NCBI GenBank assembly: GCA_017163975.1
Contig: JAFFSR010000034.1
Coordinates: 124,001-188,000, forward strand
Direction: 5' to 3'
DNA length: 64,000 bases
DNA from: Anastatus disparis
Taxonomy: Eukaryota; Arthropoda; Insecta; Hymenoptera; Eupelmidae
Position 1 is the first letter of the stretch. Every line of letters starts with the position of its first letter. Below, one piece after another: positions 34,359-45,670 of this stretch. The position numbers were made by a program, and so were the translations under genes. Below the pieces are notes generated by a model. It saw only the letters and a program-made list of their open reading frames with translations. It was not told the origin of the DNA and searched no databases.

Positions 34359-34686
34359 TTAAGAGGCGGCCGTATAGCTCTGTCCTTGTCTAATCTAAAT
34401 TTTTGTCATAATTGATAAAAATATTTTTATACAAGAGTAAAGGCAGAGTCCAATAGATTTAAAGACAAGCAATCGATTCCATTCTATGAAAAAATATAAA
34501 TTTTTTATTAGTTTTTGAGTGAAGTCTGAAACGGAAAGATAGTTGAACTTAATTTATCAAATTCGACTGTTTTTCCGTTTCAGACTTCATTCAAAAATTA
34601 ATGAAAATTTTATATTTTTTCATAGAATAGAATTGTTTGCTCATTCTTAAATCTATTAGACTCTGCCTTTACTTTTGTATAAAAAT
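34359..34686. mobile_element. TTAA family B fold-back, truncated at its right end
   Basis: Left TTAAGAGGCGGCCGTATAGC then CTGTCCTTGTCTAATCT, same subfamily as 28128-28523. The right arm stops at TTTTGTATAAAAAT where the next element begins. Confidence 0.82.
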
Positions 34687-35059
34687 GAGCAGGCTGGATT
34701 CGCTGTCTTTGTCTAATTGAGTTTTTTGTCATTTCCTCAAGTATTTATTAGTGTATTAGCAAATTGAAGGTTAAGCGCAATAGATATTATTATTATGAAT
34801 ATTGATGCACAAGAACAAAAAATTTTACCGATTTGTTTTTGAGAAAAATAAGGAACGCAAAAATATTGTAAACATAACCTTTTACTTCAGCGTTTCTTAC
34901 TTTTCTCAAAAACAAATCATTAGAATTTTTTGTTTTCATGCATAAATATTCATAATGATCATATCTATTGCGCGCAACCTTCAATTTGCAGATACACCGA
35001 TTAATATTTAAGGAAATAACAAAAAACTCAATTAGACAAGGACAGCGGCCTGCTCTTAA
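34687..35059. mobile_element. TTAA fold-back (GAGCAGGCTGGATTC)
   Basis: GAGCAGGCTGGATTCGCTGT at the left, inverse of TTAAGAGCAGGCCGCTGTCC at the right. Arms share GCGCAATAGATATTATTATT. Same subfamily as 21793-22180 and 58771-59122. Confidence 0.82.
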
Positions 35060-35079
35060 AGGGCCTAAATGATTTTATC

Positions 35080-36069
35080 GCGTACACGGAAAGAAATATT
35101 GGAGACTTGTAGTCCCACGAAATCGAGGCCTACTTTAGTACATCGATTTAGAACAAACATAAGCAGTAGCTCAGACGTTAAAAGTCATATCAACCTATTT
35201 AATTAGTATAACGAAACATACGACACGAGTTAACTCATTATTATATTGTGCGAGTCTTATCTTGTGTTGTTTAAAAGTGTCATCAACTGCAGCAGCTAAT
35301 AAGGCTCGTACGAAGGACTATGTATTAGCAGGCATATGTTCTCCTCCAGTCCCGTAGCGTGTTGAACTGACCTAGTCTCACTCACTGACCACTTTCTGTT
35401 CCATGCATTGTTTTTAATTCGTTTCGTATTGGACGTCTTTGCTAGGGCTGATATGTAGACGTATGAGAGTCCCGTCATTGATTTTTTTCTAAGTTGGTGT
35501 GCAAGAATTCATTTGATTATATAATTTAGCTATTTAATTCAATTATTTATTGTAAACTGAACTTAACGGCATGTCGGAGCTGCAGCAATTGAGTTTTGCT
35601 ATTTTTATTTTATCAATATCTTTTTAAATTCATAAATTAAACAAATATAATGACTTGTCCGCACTAAAGCTATATTAGTACAATAATTTTTGTAAAAATA
35701 AAAAATCATTTGGACTTGTTATTTTTTTATGAGCTTTGATTGGAAATTAGATATTAAACTCGACAAACCTAACCTTAAAATACGATACATTAAAAGATTT
35801 TATTATAACTTTGTATGTATAATATTTTGGTGGATTTCTTGGGTTGTCCGCACTAGAGTTTAATCTTACAAATTTTTTCTTTGTAGTAAAAAAACTCGAT
35901 TAAACGCATCGTTTATTCATAAGTTAGGATTGGAAATATTATTAGAAGGCGAACAGTTTCGTCATGCTCTTAAGCATTCTGTTACTACAATAAAATAACT
36001 TAAAACATAAGGTTAATAGAATTGTAAAATCTTTTGTATAACAAGAAAATCCAATTAATATTTGTGTAT
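35080..36069 (+). repeat. Inverted segmental duplication, copy A
   Basis: Matches 49375-50415 on the opposite strand, with shared landmarks CGAAATCGAGGCCTACTTTA, GCAGCAGCTAATAAGG-type sequence, GACCACTTTCTGTTCCATGC and TCTGTTACTACAATAAAATA. Copy A carries a family A element (35563-35973); copy B carries a different one. A diverged third relative of the central part lies at 47550-48145. No coding region recognised. Confidence 0.85.
35563..35973 (+). mobile_element. TTAA family A element, copy 5
   Basis: TTAACGGCATGTCGGAGCTG to CATGCTCTTAA. The flanks CTGAAC and GCATTCTG are continuous around one TTAA in copy B (49509-49525, other strand), a direct empty site. Confidence 0.95.
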
Positions 36070-36582
36070 TTAACGGCATGTCGGAGCTGTAGCAATCGAG
36101 TTTTGCTTTTTTTATTTTATCAATATCTTTTTAAATTCTTAAGAGTCAGCTGTATACCGACACAGTTACCTGTTTTACCGAATCTATTCAAAATTTATTT
36201 TTTATAAAAACTAATAGCTTCAGGCAGAAATAAAGAGATGGTTTCGATTCGTGTAATAGAAAGCAATATTTTCTCTGATAAGAATAATTTAATTCCACCG
36301 CTTTATTTTCAAGAGAAGTTGGAATAACTTGAAAATCCCATTATTTGACACTAATTTCTAATTTTTTAAGTTATTCCAACTTTTCTTAAAAACGAAGCAA
36401 TAAAATTAATTCATACTAATTAAAGAAAATATTACATTTTATTAAACACATCGAAACCATCTCTTTATTTTTGCCTCTTGTTGCTAATTTTGGGAAAAAG
36501 TCAATTTTTTAATTAGAAAAGGACAGAGATACAGCAGACTCTTAAATTAAACAAATATAATGACTTATCCGCACTAAAGCTG
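36070..36582 (+). mobile_element. TTAA family A element, copy 6, truncated
   Basis: TTAACGGCATGTCGGAGCTG start, interrupted at 36139, resumes ATTAAACAAATATAATGAC at 36546 and breaks off after GCACTAAAGCT. Confidence 0.8.
36139..36545. mobile_element. TTAA family B fold-back nested in family A copy 6
   Basis: TTAAGAGTCAGCTGTATACC left, inverse of TTAAGAGTCTGCTGTATC right. Nearly the same as 11650-12058. Confidence 0.88.
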
Positions 36583-36900
36583 TCTGATTCCATTCAGATT
36601 CATGCAGGCCGTCACTGATCGAATTTTTTTTTTTATTCTAAGTAATAAAAATACCTTCTATTATGTATATAAAGATAAAATTTACCTCGTAGAACGCTCA
36701 AAAAAATTTTTTTTTACTACAGCAATTTTAGTGTTAGATGTAAAAACGAAAATTCAAAAATTGAAAATGAACCTCTATTTTTAAATGACTATAGCTCAGT
36801 CAATTTTCAACCTTTTTGGGCGTTCTTTTAACGAAAGTGTGCGAAATTTTGTCTAGTTTTAAATGCAATCTCGATTTTTGTAATACAATTTGATCTCACT
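36583..36900. other. Flank of the DNA transposon
   Basis: No gene seen; A+T-rich with short A- and T-runs. Confidence 0.3.
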
Positions 36901-36924
36901 GAGTTATTTACGAAAAACCGAAAA

Positions 36925-37146
36925 ATAGTATATTATTCACCTAGGGAGTAAAAACGAAAAATGTCTTAAATCGTATGTTAAATGTCACCCGAGCCGAAGG
37001 CGAGGGTGACAAACATACGATTTAAGGGATTTTTCATTTACTCCCGTGGAGAATATACGATTTTTTTACACAGGCAGCGTACAGTGGATACCTTACTTTT
37101 TGCTAGGAGGGAGTAAAGTACCCACTGCACGCGCCCTGTGTAAAAA
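36925..37146 (+). mobile_element. Twin-hairpin element, family 2, copy 2
   Basis: ATAGTATATTATTCACCTAG, hairpin 1 (stem CTTAAATCGTATG..CATACGATTTAAG, apex CACCC..GCCGAAGGC..GGGTG), T-run, hairpin 2 (ACACAGGCAGCGTACAGTGG...CCACTGCACGCGCCCTGTGT), AAAAAA. It splits the left terminal repeat of the surrounding transposon; the intact right repeat shows the uninterrupted order. Confidence 0.8.
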
Positions 37147-37526
37147 AAGCGATTTTTTTCAAACACAATTTTCTCAAGAACTATATTTTTTTTTTTTTTT
37201 TAATTTTTATATGATTTCAAACATAAAAAATACTAACTTTTAGGGTAGGTGAGAATATGCGATTTTGCCTTTTTTTTAAACAGATTTTTAAACGTTTTTT
37301 TTATATTTTCGATTTTAAAACATTGATACCATGGCGCATCGTACTATTTTTCCAACTTTACGTGTTCTCACAACTATTTTTACGCTTTTATTTATTAATA
37401 TATCAAAAATATCAACAATAATTTTTAAAATGAACCCCGGATCGAATATTTTGATCAATTAGAATCAAAGTTATGACGATTTCAAGTTTAAAAAAAAATG
37501 CTGGAACTTTAAATAAATATATTTAC

Positions 37527-37625
37527 TTTGAATTTTGACTTTTGAATTTTGAATTTTGAATTTGAATTTTGAATTTTGAATTTTGAATTTTGAATTTTGA
37601 ATTTTGAATTTTGAATTTGAATTTT
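37527..37625 (+). repeat. GAATTTT microsatellite
   Basis: About twelve units of GAATTTT with a few shorter GAATTT variants, directly inside the left terminal repeat. Confidence 0.9.
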
Positions 37626-37770
37626 TAAAAGGTGAGTTTTTTAAATACTAAAATATATTATTTGGTCATTTTCAATGAACAAATAATATGCGATACAATT
37701 AAGAAAGAACACTAATGAATTGAGAAATAATGTGAATAAAAAAATCCGAATTTGAATAATACCTTTTAAT

Positions 37771-40298
37771 TTACTTCTTGCCACTCATGTTTCGAACACT
37801 CATGTTTCGTTTGGCAGTGTAGATTTGGTTTCGTTCACTTTTCCAACAGTGAATCTTTTGAATACCTTTAATTTCTTTTGCATTTCCTAACCATTCCATT
37901 TTTTTGTCAGTCGAAAAACTTCTAACTCATCCTTGCGGATAACAAGAATGTTAATCGACGGAGTATAATTTGATACGTAAGTGGTGAAATTTTCAGCGTT
38001 TCTAATAAAATCTGCACTCTTCTTGGACAGATTATGCGTGGTAGCATAATGTTTAACTAAACCACCAATACCGTCACAAGCGCCTTTACCGTGACCTGTT
38101 GCAGAAAAAAGCCATTTTCTGTTTTCAGTTTTGAAGCTCATAGCATTGATATCTATTTTTAAAATGACTGGCAGCTCCATCGGAAATGGTTATGATTTCA
38201 TCAAGATTTTGCGCAATATGTTTTTGTTTTAAGTTATCGATGATTAAATTTATAGCCATTAGGGAATGAGACGAACCATGTTTAATATCGTCAGAGACGG
38301 TAACATAACTGACTGTTTCATCATTTCCAAAATAGCATACCGACGTAAATATTGATATTTGGTTTTTACTCCAATGATAGCTTTGAATTTCATTTTGAAG
38401 CAGAACTGTCCAATTTTCTGCAAAATCGACATGAATAACTAATTGGAAGTCATTATTTTTCGCTAAAAGTTTCACCTCTTTAATTGCTATACGTTGAATT
38501 TCTTTGACCAATTTATGAGCTCTTACAGTGAGAGCGCGCTCTCTTAACTCTATTAAGAAATTTTCAATTGTGCTAGTTTTATTCAGTAAATTTGATTTTT
38601 CCCAAACACCATAAATTATTTCTTTATATAAATCTTCTTCTGCCAAAGAAATTACTTGTAAATCAATAGAATCTCCAATGGGACATTCTTTACATTCTCT
38701 TAGTACACATTTCATATCATCTTTTGAACAAAAAAGTGAAGAACATATTTTCAATTCCAAATCTGCAATGTCTTGTTTATTCTCTTTTTTATAATTATTC
38801 AAAGCATCTAACATAAATTTAAGATTCTCGCAGTAAACGCAAAGACATGAATCAGTGGGTGGATGTGGTATAACCCACTTCGGTCTTAAAGCGTAGAATA
38901 TTGATTCACCAATTTTTGTTTTCATTTCAGGATTTTCGTCTTTAAATAATTGATATGTTTCTTTTATACTTCACGTAAGAAAGCGTTTGACTTTTTTAGT
39001 TTTTATACCATTTTCTTTGATGGATACTGTGTCGCTTTTATTTGCACTTTGTCGAGAACAATTAAAATCATCGTTCAGATAATAATCCTTTACTTTCATT
39101 ACAATTTCACTATCCAAAGAATGGCCACAATAGTTCTCAGACTGCTTGTAAATTTTTTTATTATTTACCAATGATCGTGCTTGATCAATCATATAAATAA
39201 TTACATTTGGTAAAACAGATAATAAATAATCTAGGGAAATATCACTTAGTATAATACTCAACAATCGCACTTTCTCAAGAAAATTTGAACAATTATCTAA
39301 TGCAATTTTAATATTCTCAAGCCATTTATCATTTGTTTGACATTCATTATTTTCATTCAATGCGGGCAAATCCGTTATATCGTAGACTTTCATCATTTTA
39401 CTTGCTATTTGTGAATCAAATGCATCGTTTATTTGTTCTCTTTTTCGGGGAGCATAAGATTCTCGCATCTTGATATTGATACTTTGAGGCATTTTAATTG
39501 GTGAAATGTTTAATTTCAAATTACTTGAAGTCTCGTTGAGCTGTTCTACCACAGCCTCACTATGAATAAAATCTTCCGAAGATTGTTGACTGCTTGAAGT
39601 CGATGAAATAGGCGCATTTTTCACTTCATCTAATAATATTTTGTAACACGAAGGACATACTTTATCTTCTCTAGAGAAAGAAGTATTTGGATACAAGCGC
39701 TTCAAAGACTCCGTTAGATCACCTAATTCTCTAAGCGGACTTTTGGAGCAATCATAAACAACTTTTTTGTGCCTTCCTTTTAAATCCTTTCGACAGATCG
39801 AAAAAAATAATTTTTCTGAAACAACTTTGTTTTTTATCTTCCTTTTCTTCCTTTTAAGAGCATGACGAAACTGTCCGCCTTCTAATAATATTTCCAATCT
39901 TAACTTATGAATAAACGATGCGTTTAATCGAGTTTCTTTGCTACAAAGAAAAAATTTGTAAGATTAAACTCTAGTGCGGACAACTCAAGAAATCCACCAA
40001 AATATTATACATACAAAGTTATAATAAAAACTTTCAATATGTCGTATTTTAAGGTTAGGTTTGTCGAGTTTGATATCTAATTTCCAATCCAAGCTCATAA
40101 AAAAAGTCCAAATGATTTTTTATTTTAACAAAAATTATTGTATAAATATAGCTTCAGTGCGGACAAGTCATTATATTTGTTTAATTTAAGAATTTAAAAA
40201 GATATTGATAAAATAAAAAAAGCAAAACTCGATTGCTGCAGCTCCGACATGCCGTTAAACGCGTCAAGTCGTTGATGAGAATGCAAAGAACGAATCAT
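37771..40298 (-). pseudogene. Transposase-like gene, ~700 codons, disabled
   Basis: The start is taken as the ATG at 40298-40296, preceded by a stop. It reads MIRSLHSHQRLDAF, meets the family A element at a TTAA (39854-40258), and continues KRKKRKIKNK in frame if one TTAA is kept. An N-terminal part with CPSC and a Ser-rich linker follows. Next come HPPTDSCLCVYC near 38860, HVDFAENW and QSYHWSKNQISIFT near 38360-38430, and SDGAASHFKNRY near 38165. In another frame come ATGHGKGACDGIGGLVK near 38090 and a tail ending at 37771. I know this motif set from uncharacterised transposon-like proteins of arthropods and cnidarians but cannot name the superfamily. Acidic residues in HVDF and SDGA are candidate catalytic positions (inference). 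Lesions: TGA at about 38970, frameshifts near 38150 and 37890. Confidence 0.75.
39854..40258 (-). mobile_element. TTAA family A element, copy 7, inside the transposase-like gene
   Basis: TTAAGAGCATGACGAAACTG left, inverse of TTAACGGCATGTCGGAGCTG right. It inserted into the codons for ...DAF|KRKK.... Confidence 0.92.
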
Positions 40299-40940
40299 CG
40301 CCACCTAGTAGTGACATGCGTCAACTCCCTACAAAAGAAATTTAAATTCTAGGCGTGAAATTCAAACTGATAAAAAAATTATAGTCTTCAACGAAAAAAA
40401 TTTTTATTATAATAATGTACCATAAAAAGAGGATAAATGGTTATGTATTCTTTCATCAAAATAACTTTTTTTTTAATTTAAAAAATTTATATCTTCAGAT
40501 TTTAATCTTTAACGAAAATTGCGTTTTCTCAATGTAAATATCATATTTATTTAAAGTTTCAGCATTTTTTTTAAACTTGAAATCGTCATAACTTTGGTTC
40601 TAATTGATCAAAATATTCGAACCGGGGTTTATTTTAAAGATTATTGTTGATATTTTTGATATATTAATAAATAAAAGCATAAAAATAGTTGTAAGAACAC
40701 GTAAAGTTGGAAAAATAGTACGATGCACCATGGTATAAATGTTTTAAAATCGAAAATATAAAAAAAACGTTTAAAAATCTGTTGAAAAAAAATAAGGCAA
40801 AATCACATATTCTTATCTACCCTAAAAGTTAGTATTTTTTATGTATAAAATCATTTAAAAATTTAAAAAAAAAAAATATAGTTTTTGAGAAAATCGTGTT
40901 TGAAAAAAATCGCTTTTTTTCCGTTTTTTGTAAATAACTC

Positions 40941-43179
40941 TTCGCTGTGAATTTTTGATAAAAGAACAAAAGCTGGTCGATTATTTAAAATTTGTGCAAA
41001 TTCTGCGCACGTTCTCATATTGTATTTCACTTCCAAAATTGCAGCTACAGTGTCTACTTTCATCATAGTCTTTTCTGAGGTCCAAGCTGAATTCATTAGA
41101 GAAAATACCCTCTCTGTAGGTGCATTGGTACCAGGGATTGTTAAAATGTATTGCACAATTTTTATACAATTTTTTAATAGTAATGCATTTTCTTTAAAAG
41201 ATTTTATCACTTCTAACCATCTTCTTTCAGTTGTGTAATGTTTTTCCCTCCATTCTGTTATCAAACTTGCAGATACATGATTGGATAAATATGAAATTTC
41301 ATCGAAAAATTCATTTTTATCAATTAGAATATCATTTCCTGTGAAATAATTTAAACTATTTTTAGCATCATTCCATATGACCTTCTTATTTAATTTTGTC
41401 CAATTAAATATTTTAAAATTGCAGTATTGTTCAGTATATTTTTCTAGATACTCAACAATCGTATGATAAAAACTTTTTATGTGATTCGTGAAACTATCTT
41501 CATTAATTTTTTTTGATTTCACAAGAACTTTTAAGTCATTTTTCAATATTAAAGGAATATAATTTTGAGCTAAACGATTTTTAAATTTTTCTCTTAAATC
41601 TAACAAAATTTCTCCGACTTTAAAAAATTAATACTATGGACCTCTAGTTTTTTTACAGTGTCATGAAAGATTAAAGCTTGATGATGAATAAATTTCAACC
41701 AAAATTCTGAAGTCTCACTTTTAAAAAAAATTATCTAACACATTTGGACATTTTTCTTGGGCTAGAAAATAAGATTTCAGAGGTACATAGATCTGTAAAA
41801 CTCTCTCTACAGCTGGTAAAAGAGCTAACCAACGCGTTTTAGAATACCCTAGTAATTTCTTGTATTGTACTTCTGAATCCTCGCAAAAATTTTTTAATTC
41901 GGCTGTCCGCACTGTATATATACAGAAATAAGAATAAATTTTTGTAATGATGTACTTTACGTCTAGCGGAAGTAAATCAGATGCGGTTTGTATAGCGTTA
42001 TGTGTAATATGAGCAGCACATCCTACCCCAACAAGTTTTCTTTTTAAACTGTTCTTTAACTTGTAATAAACATTTACTTGTCCTTGGCGACGAACTCCAC
42101 CAAAATTGGTGTTAGCATTGTCAGCGCAAAATGCAATAACTTTTCCCGTTAAATTACACTGAAAAAAATAGAATCTAGAACCAATGAGAATTCGCTTGGT
42201 GGTAGAAGATTTTCGTTTTGTTTTAAGCCATAGTAGAATTCCGCTTGACTCTAGAGGAAAATGTGCTTCAATGATATCGACTTCCTTCTAATAGATATTC
42301 TGCTACCACCTAGCAGAAATATTTTTGAAGCAACTAAACTTTAATATGATGAATATTTATCTTGATTATAGTTATTAGGTACAACTAGATTTCTATTTGA
42401 TTCAAGAACTAAGAATCAAATAGATTTTTCCTCTTACTCCTAGATTCTATTTTTTTCAGTGTATATTGCGTCAAAATGTGCATTAAATTATCTTCAATAA
42501 TTTCAGAAGTTTCTCCAGGTAAATCAATAAAATCTAAGATTTTAATACTAATCCCGGTTTCATGATGAAAATATCGGATTAATGTCGGAAATAATTTTAT
42601 ATTTTTATGATTAGATGCATCAGAAATTATGCAAACAAAAGGTACACTTTGAAGATCAGTTTTTAAAATCTCTCGCGAGAATGGAGCTATAACATTTTTG
42701 ACAATTGCTTCTGTCTTAGTTTTCTCACAAGCAAATTTTTTCTCAAACAAGTTTTGTATCAATTTGGAAGCACACTCCATCGAATTGAAACTTTGGTTGT
42801 GATAAACTGTATCAAAAGATAGTAATCCTTCAGCTTTTGCGAGTTCATTCTCTTGTTTTCCAAAATTTTCATTGCGAAAAAATTTCGGGATACTAGAACT
42901 TTTGCTAATACTATCTAAGTTTTTCTTGTATTTTTCTGTTGATATATGTCACTGAATGTCATTTTTACCACCATGTACTATTGAAAATGATGCGCTACAT
43001 TTATTACAAAAAACATCCGACTTGTTTGAACATTTATTTAGAAAAGAAAATTCTTTTTGCAATTCATTTGTAAATTTGCAGATGCGTTTTGGCTTCTTTT
43101 TGGTGGAGTCGACATTTTTACAAAGGTAAAAAAATATAACCTTTAAAAATAACGTAAGATTATTTGGTAATATATTCAA
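40941..43179 (-). pseudogene. Second hAT transposase, disabled
   Basis: N-terminus at 43179. A BED/TTF-like zinc site (VFCNKCSASFSIVHGGKNDI near 42960-43020) is followed by a stop at 42949-42951, then an open frame through IPKFF, the MECASKLIQNLFEKKF segment and IISDASNHK (catalytic Asp region). After the insertion 42157-42461 come VIAFCADNANTNFGG, GCAAHITHN, KTRWLALLPAVERVL (41780-41850) and, one frame change later (near 41720), the C-terminal block TIPGTNAPTERVFSLMN (near 41110). The motif order matches the animal hAT group whose C-terminus reads TNAPTERVFS. The frame then runs into the terminal repeat of the neighbouring transposon at 40940. Neither hAT terminus nor duplication was found, so this is a fragment. 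Confidence 0.82.
42157..42461. mobile_element. TA-flanked CACTGAAAA element in the second hAT gene
   Basis: CACTGAAAAAAATAGAATCT at both ends (22-bp perfect inverted repeat), flanked by TA at 42155-42156 and 42462-42463. 305 bp with largely self-complementary arms. It splits the hAT frame between HILTQ and NLTGKV; a one-base shift remains after its removal. Confidence 0.9.
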
Positions 43180-43497
43180 TTGTTATTATTTTATCATTAT
43201 ATAATTGTATTTATCTTTTTATGCTATAGATATTAATTATTATATTTAGAATATAATAACAACAGAAAGCAAACAAAAAGTGGCGCCTAACAGCTTTATC
43301 AAGCTCACACAATGACATACAGCACGATATAAAGAGGGTAAAATAACTGGTCTAAACATGTCATTACTGACTTTTTTCTAACCATTTCGAATGCGCTTGT
43401 GTCACGTCAGTAACATAAGTCACGTGTAATCGATACAGTCACAAAGACGTTCTTCGACTTTTGTGCATGCGCGCGGAAAACAAATAGTGAATTAGTT
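43180..43497. other. Upstream flank of the second hAT gene
   Basis: No gene. Slightly more G+C near 43380-43480 (CACGTCAGTAACATAAGTCA). No hAT terminal repeat recognised. Confidence 0.35.
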
Positions 43498-43571
43498 TTA
43501 AGAGGCGGCCGTATCATTCTGTCCTTGTCTAATCTAAATTTTCGTTATTATAAATAAATAAAATATTTTTC

Positions 43572-44255
43572 TCTATCCCTTAGGCGAAACCACGCGGTTC
43601 CGCCGAGCCTTTACACTAGAAGAAGTAGCACTTTTAGCTACAGTTGAAACGACTAACACGCCTCCTGTCGGCGCCTTCCGTGCCTTACGTTAAAATATCT
43701 CTCGAAGAGAAACATAGACTCGACCTAACCAAAACTGTTGGTAAAAGCCGTAGGCTCGTGTTTATGATTGTATTCTGTCTTTGTCTCTCTCATAACAAAA
43801 AAAAAGACAGACGGTATATACGTTGCGCTTATAAATTAAAACGAATTGTATTCTAATGAAATATGATTCTAAACTTTAAAATCTTATATCATAAGTAGTG
43901 TCGTGTTATAAAAAATGTACAAACTCTTTTTTCTCATTTTAAATCATATAAAAAAATAAAAGAGGCTTGTGCGTGTGTTTTTATGTGTTTCTCTCTCTCT
44001 CTTTCTCGTTCATAAAAGAGGATTCTTGTGTGCGTGTTTTCTATGTGTCTTTCTTTATCTCGTGATTTAGGCTTGTGCATGTGTTTTTCTTTGCTGCCGC
44101 CGCCAGCCCCGTCACGCTCGTTGTCACTCGCGTGACAAATGCTGGGCGGCAGCAAAGAACAACACATACACGCGCTAAAACAAAAAAAGCAAATATAATT
44201 GTTAATTTATATAACAATTATATTTACGTGGTTTCGCCTAGGGATAGAGAAAAGC
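43572..44255. mobile_element. Nested element with AGGCGAAACCACG ends
   Basis: TTCTCTATCCC-TT-AGGCGAAACC at the left, inverse of TTCTCTATCCCTAGGCGAAA at the right. Its right half holds TG/CT-rich stretches (43968-44070) and a strong hairpin at 44085-44161 (TTCTTTGCTGCCGCC..GGCGGCAGCAAAGAA, inner GTCACGC..GCGTGAC). No supported coding sequence. Confidence 0.65.
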
Positions 44256-44260
44256 ATTAT

Positions 44261-44375
44261 TTCTTACACGGAGATTAAATGAAACGCCCGCACGTACGTG
44301 TTTGTGACGGTCTCGGCTGACGCCTCGACCGTCATAACACGTACGTGCGGAAGTTTTATTTTATCTCCTTGTAAG
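44261..44375. repeat. ~115-bp near-perfect hairpin
   Basis: CTTACACGGAGATTAAATGA...TTTATTTTATCTCCTTGTAAG with inner GCACGTACGTGTT..AACACGTACGTGC and GTGACGGTC..GACCGTCAT. G+C-rich apex, A+T-rich base. Abuts the preceding element. Confidence 0.82.
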
Positions 44376-44710
44376 AAAATCTACTATTCATAGAAAATTA
44401 AGACAACCGCCCAATAGAGCAAAAGACAAGCAAACGATTCTTTTCTATGAAAAAATATGAAATTTTGATTATTTTTCGAGTGAAGTCTGAAACGAAAAAA
44501 CAGTCAAATCAACTCAATCAAGTTCGATTGTTTTTCCGTTTCAGACTTCACTCAAAAAATAATCAAAATTTCATATTTTTTCATAGAAAAGAATGGTTTG
44601 CTTGTCTTTTGCTCTATTGGGCGGTTGTCTTACTTTTCTATGAAAATATTTTATTTATTTATAATAACGAAAATTTAGATTAGACAAGGACAGAATGATA
44701 CGGCCTCCTC

Positions 44711-45130
44711 TTAACGGGATGTCGGAGCTGCTGGACACAATTTTTGCTTTTATTATTTTATTGATATCTTTTTAAATTTGTAATTTAAATAATTGTAATG
44801 ACTTGTCCGCACTAAAGCTATGTTAATACAATAATTTTTGTTAAAATGAAAAATCATTTGGACTTGTTATTTTTTTATAAGCTTGGAATGGAAATTAGAT
44901 ATCAAACTCGATAAACCTAACCTCAAAATACTATATACCGAAAAATCGTTTATAACTTTTTATGTACGGTATTTTGGTAAATTCTGTAAGTTGTCCGCAC
45001 TCAAGTTTAGTATTACAAATTTTCTCACTGTAATGAAAGAACTCGATCTAACGCACCGTTTACTCGTAAACTTAGAATTAAAATGTTAATGAATTATTTT
45101 AGAAGGTAGCGAGCTTCGTCATACCCTTAA
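44711..45130 (+). mobile_element. TTAA family A element, copy 8 (GGACACAA subfamily)
   Basis: TTAACGGGATGTCGGAGCTG to the inverse of TTAAGGGTATGACGAAGC. Its first TTAA is the last of the preceding fold-back. Same subfamily as 29528-29947. Confidence 0.88.
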
Positions 45131-45139
45131 TGCAAAATT

Positions 45140-45292
45140 TTAGTTGCCGATTGTCAATTTTACAAATCCGGGATTTTCGGGACATCACTCTTAATTCCGG
45201 GACATTTTTCGAGATTAATATCAAGTCGGGACAAAGAGTCGATTCCGGGACTGTCCCGCCTAATGCGGGACAGTTGGCAACCTTATTTATAT
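45140..45292 (+). repeat. CGGGAC-rich segment
   Basis: CCGGGA/CGGGAC words recur between 45165 and 45280, ending GCGGGACAGTTGGCAACC. It looks like one end of an unidentified element. Confidence 0.45.
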
Positions 45293-45670
45293 TTTATAAA
45301 TAAAAATGAAAATTCTTCTTATTCATACTTTCTTAATTACGGCATCATACGATATTTTAGGACAAAAGATTTAAAAAAATAGCTATTGTAGTAATATTTT
45401 ATTTATTGAATAAAATTTTTTTAAATACAACGAAATATTATAAATATTATAAATTTACAAAATTATTTGCTAGACCCACGAATAAAATTTTCATGATACT
45501 ATTTTATGCTAAAAAGTTTTTATATGTAAAAGCTATGATTATTGATGAACAAAAAAATTTTGATTATATCAAAGAAAAATAGGTAAATATCGTTCTATAG
45601 TTTTGCTTAAAATAATGAAATGTTATGTAAATAATATGAAATAGATGTATTTATATTTTATAATTTTTAT

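Larger units (their letters stand above)
36901..40940 (-). mobile_element. DNA transposon with ~400-bp terminal inverted repeats
   Basis: GAGTTATTTAC begins both termini. The left repeat covers 36901-37530 (interrupted by a twin-hairpin element); the right covers 40528-40940. They share AAAAAAGCGATTTTTTTC, ATACTAACTTTTAGGGTAG, CATCGTACTATTTTTCCAAC and CATAACTTTG-type sequence. A GAATTTT microsatellite (37527-37625) follows the left repeat. The element encodes the gene at 37771-40298 and carries a family A insertion. I could not define a target duplication. Confidence 0.82.
43498..44714. mobile_element. TTAA family B fold-back with two nested insertions
   Basis: Left TTAAGAGGCGGCCGTATCAT, right inverse of TTAAGAGGAGGCCGTATCAT, then CTGTCCTTGTCTAATCTAAA. 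Arms (CCGCCCAATAGAGCAAAAGA) pair at 44405-44690. The left arm is interrupted from about 43572 to 44375. It shares its right TTAA with the next element. Confidence 0.85.
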
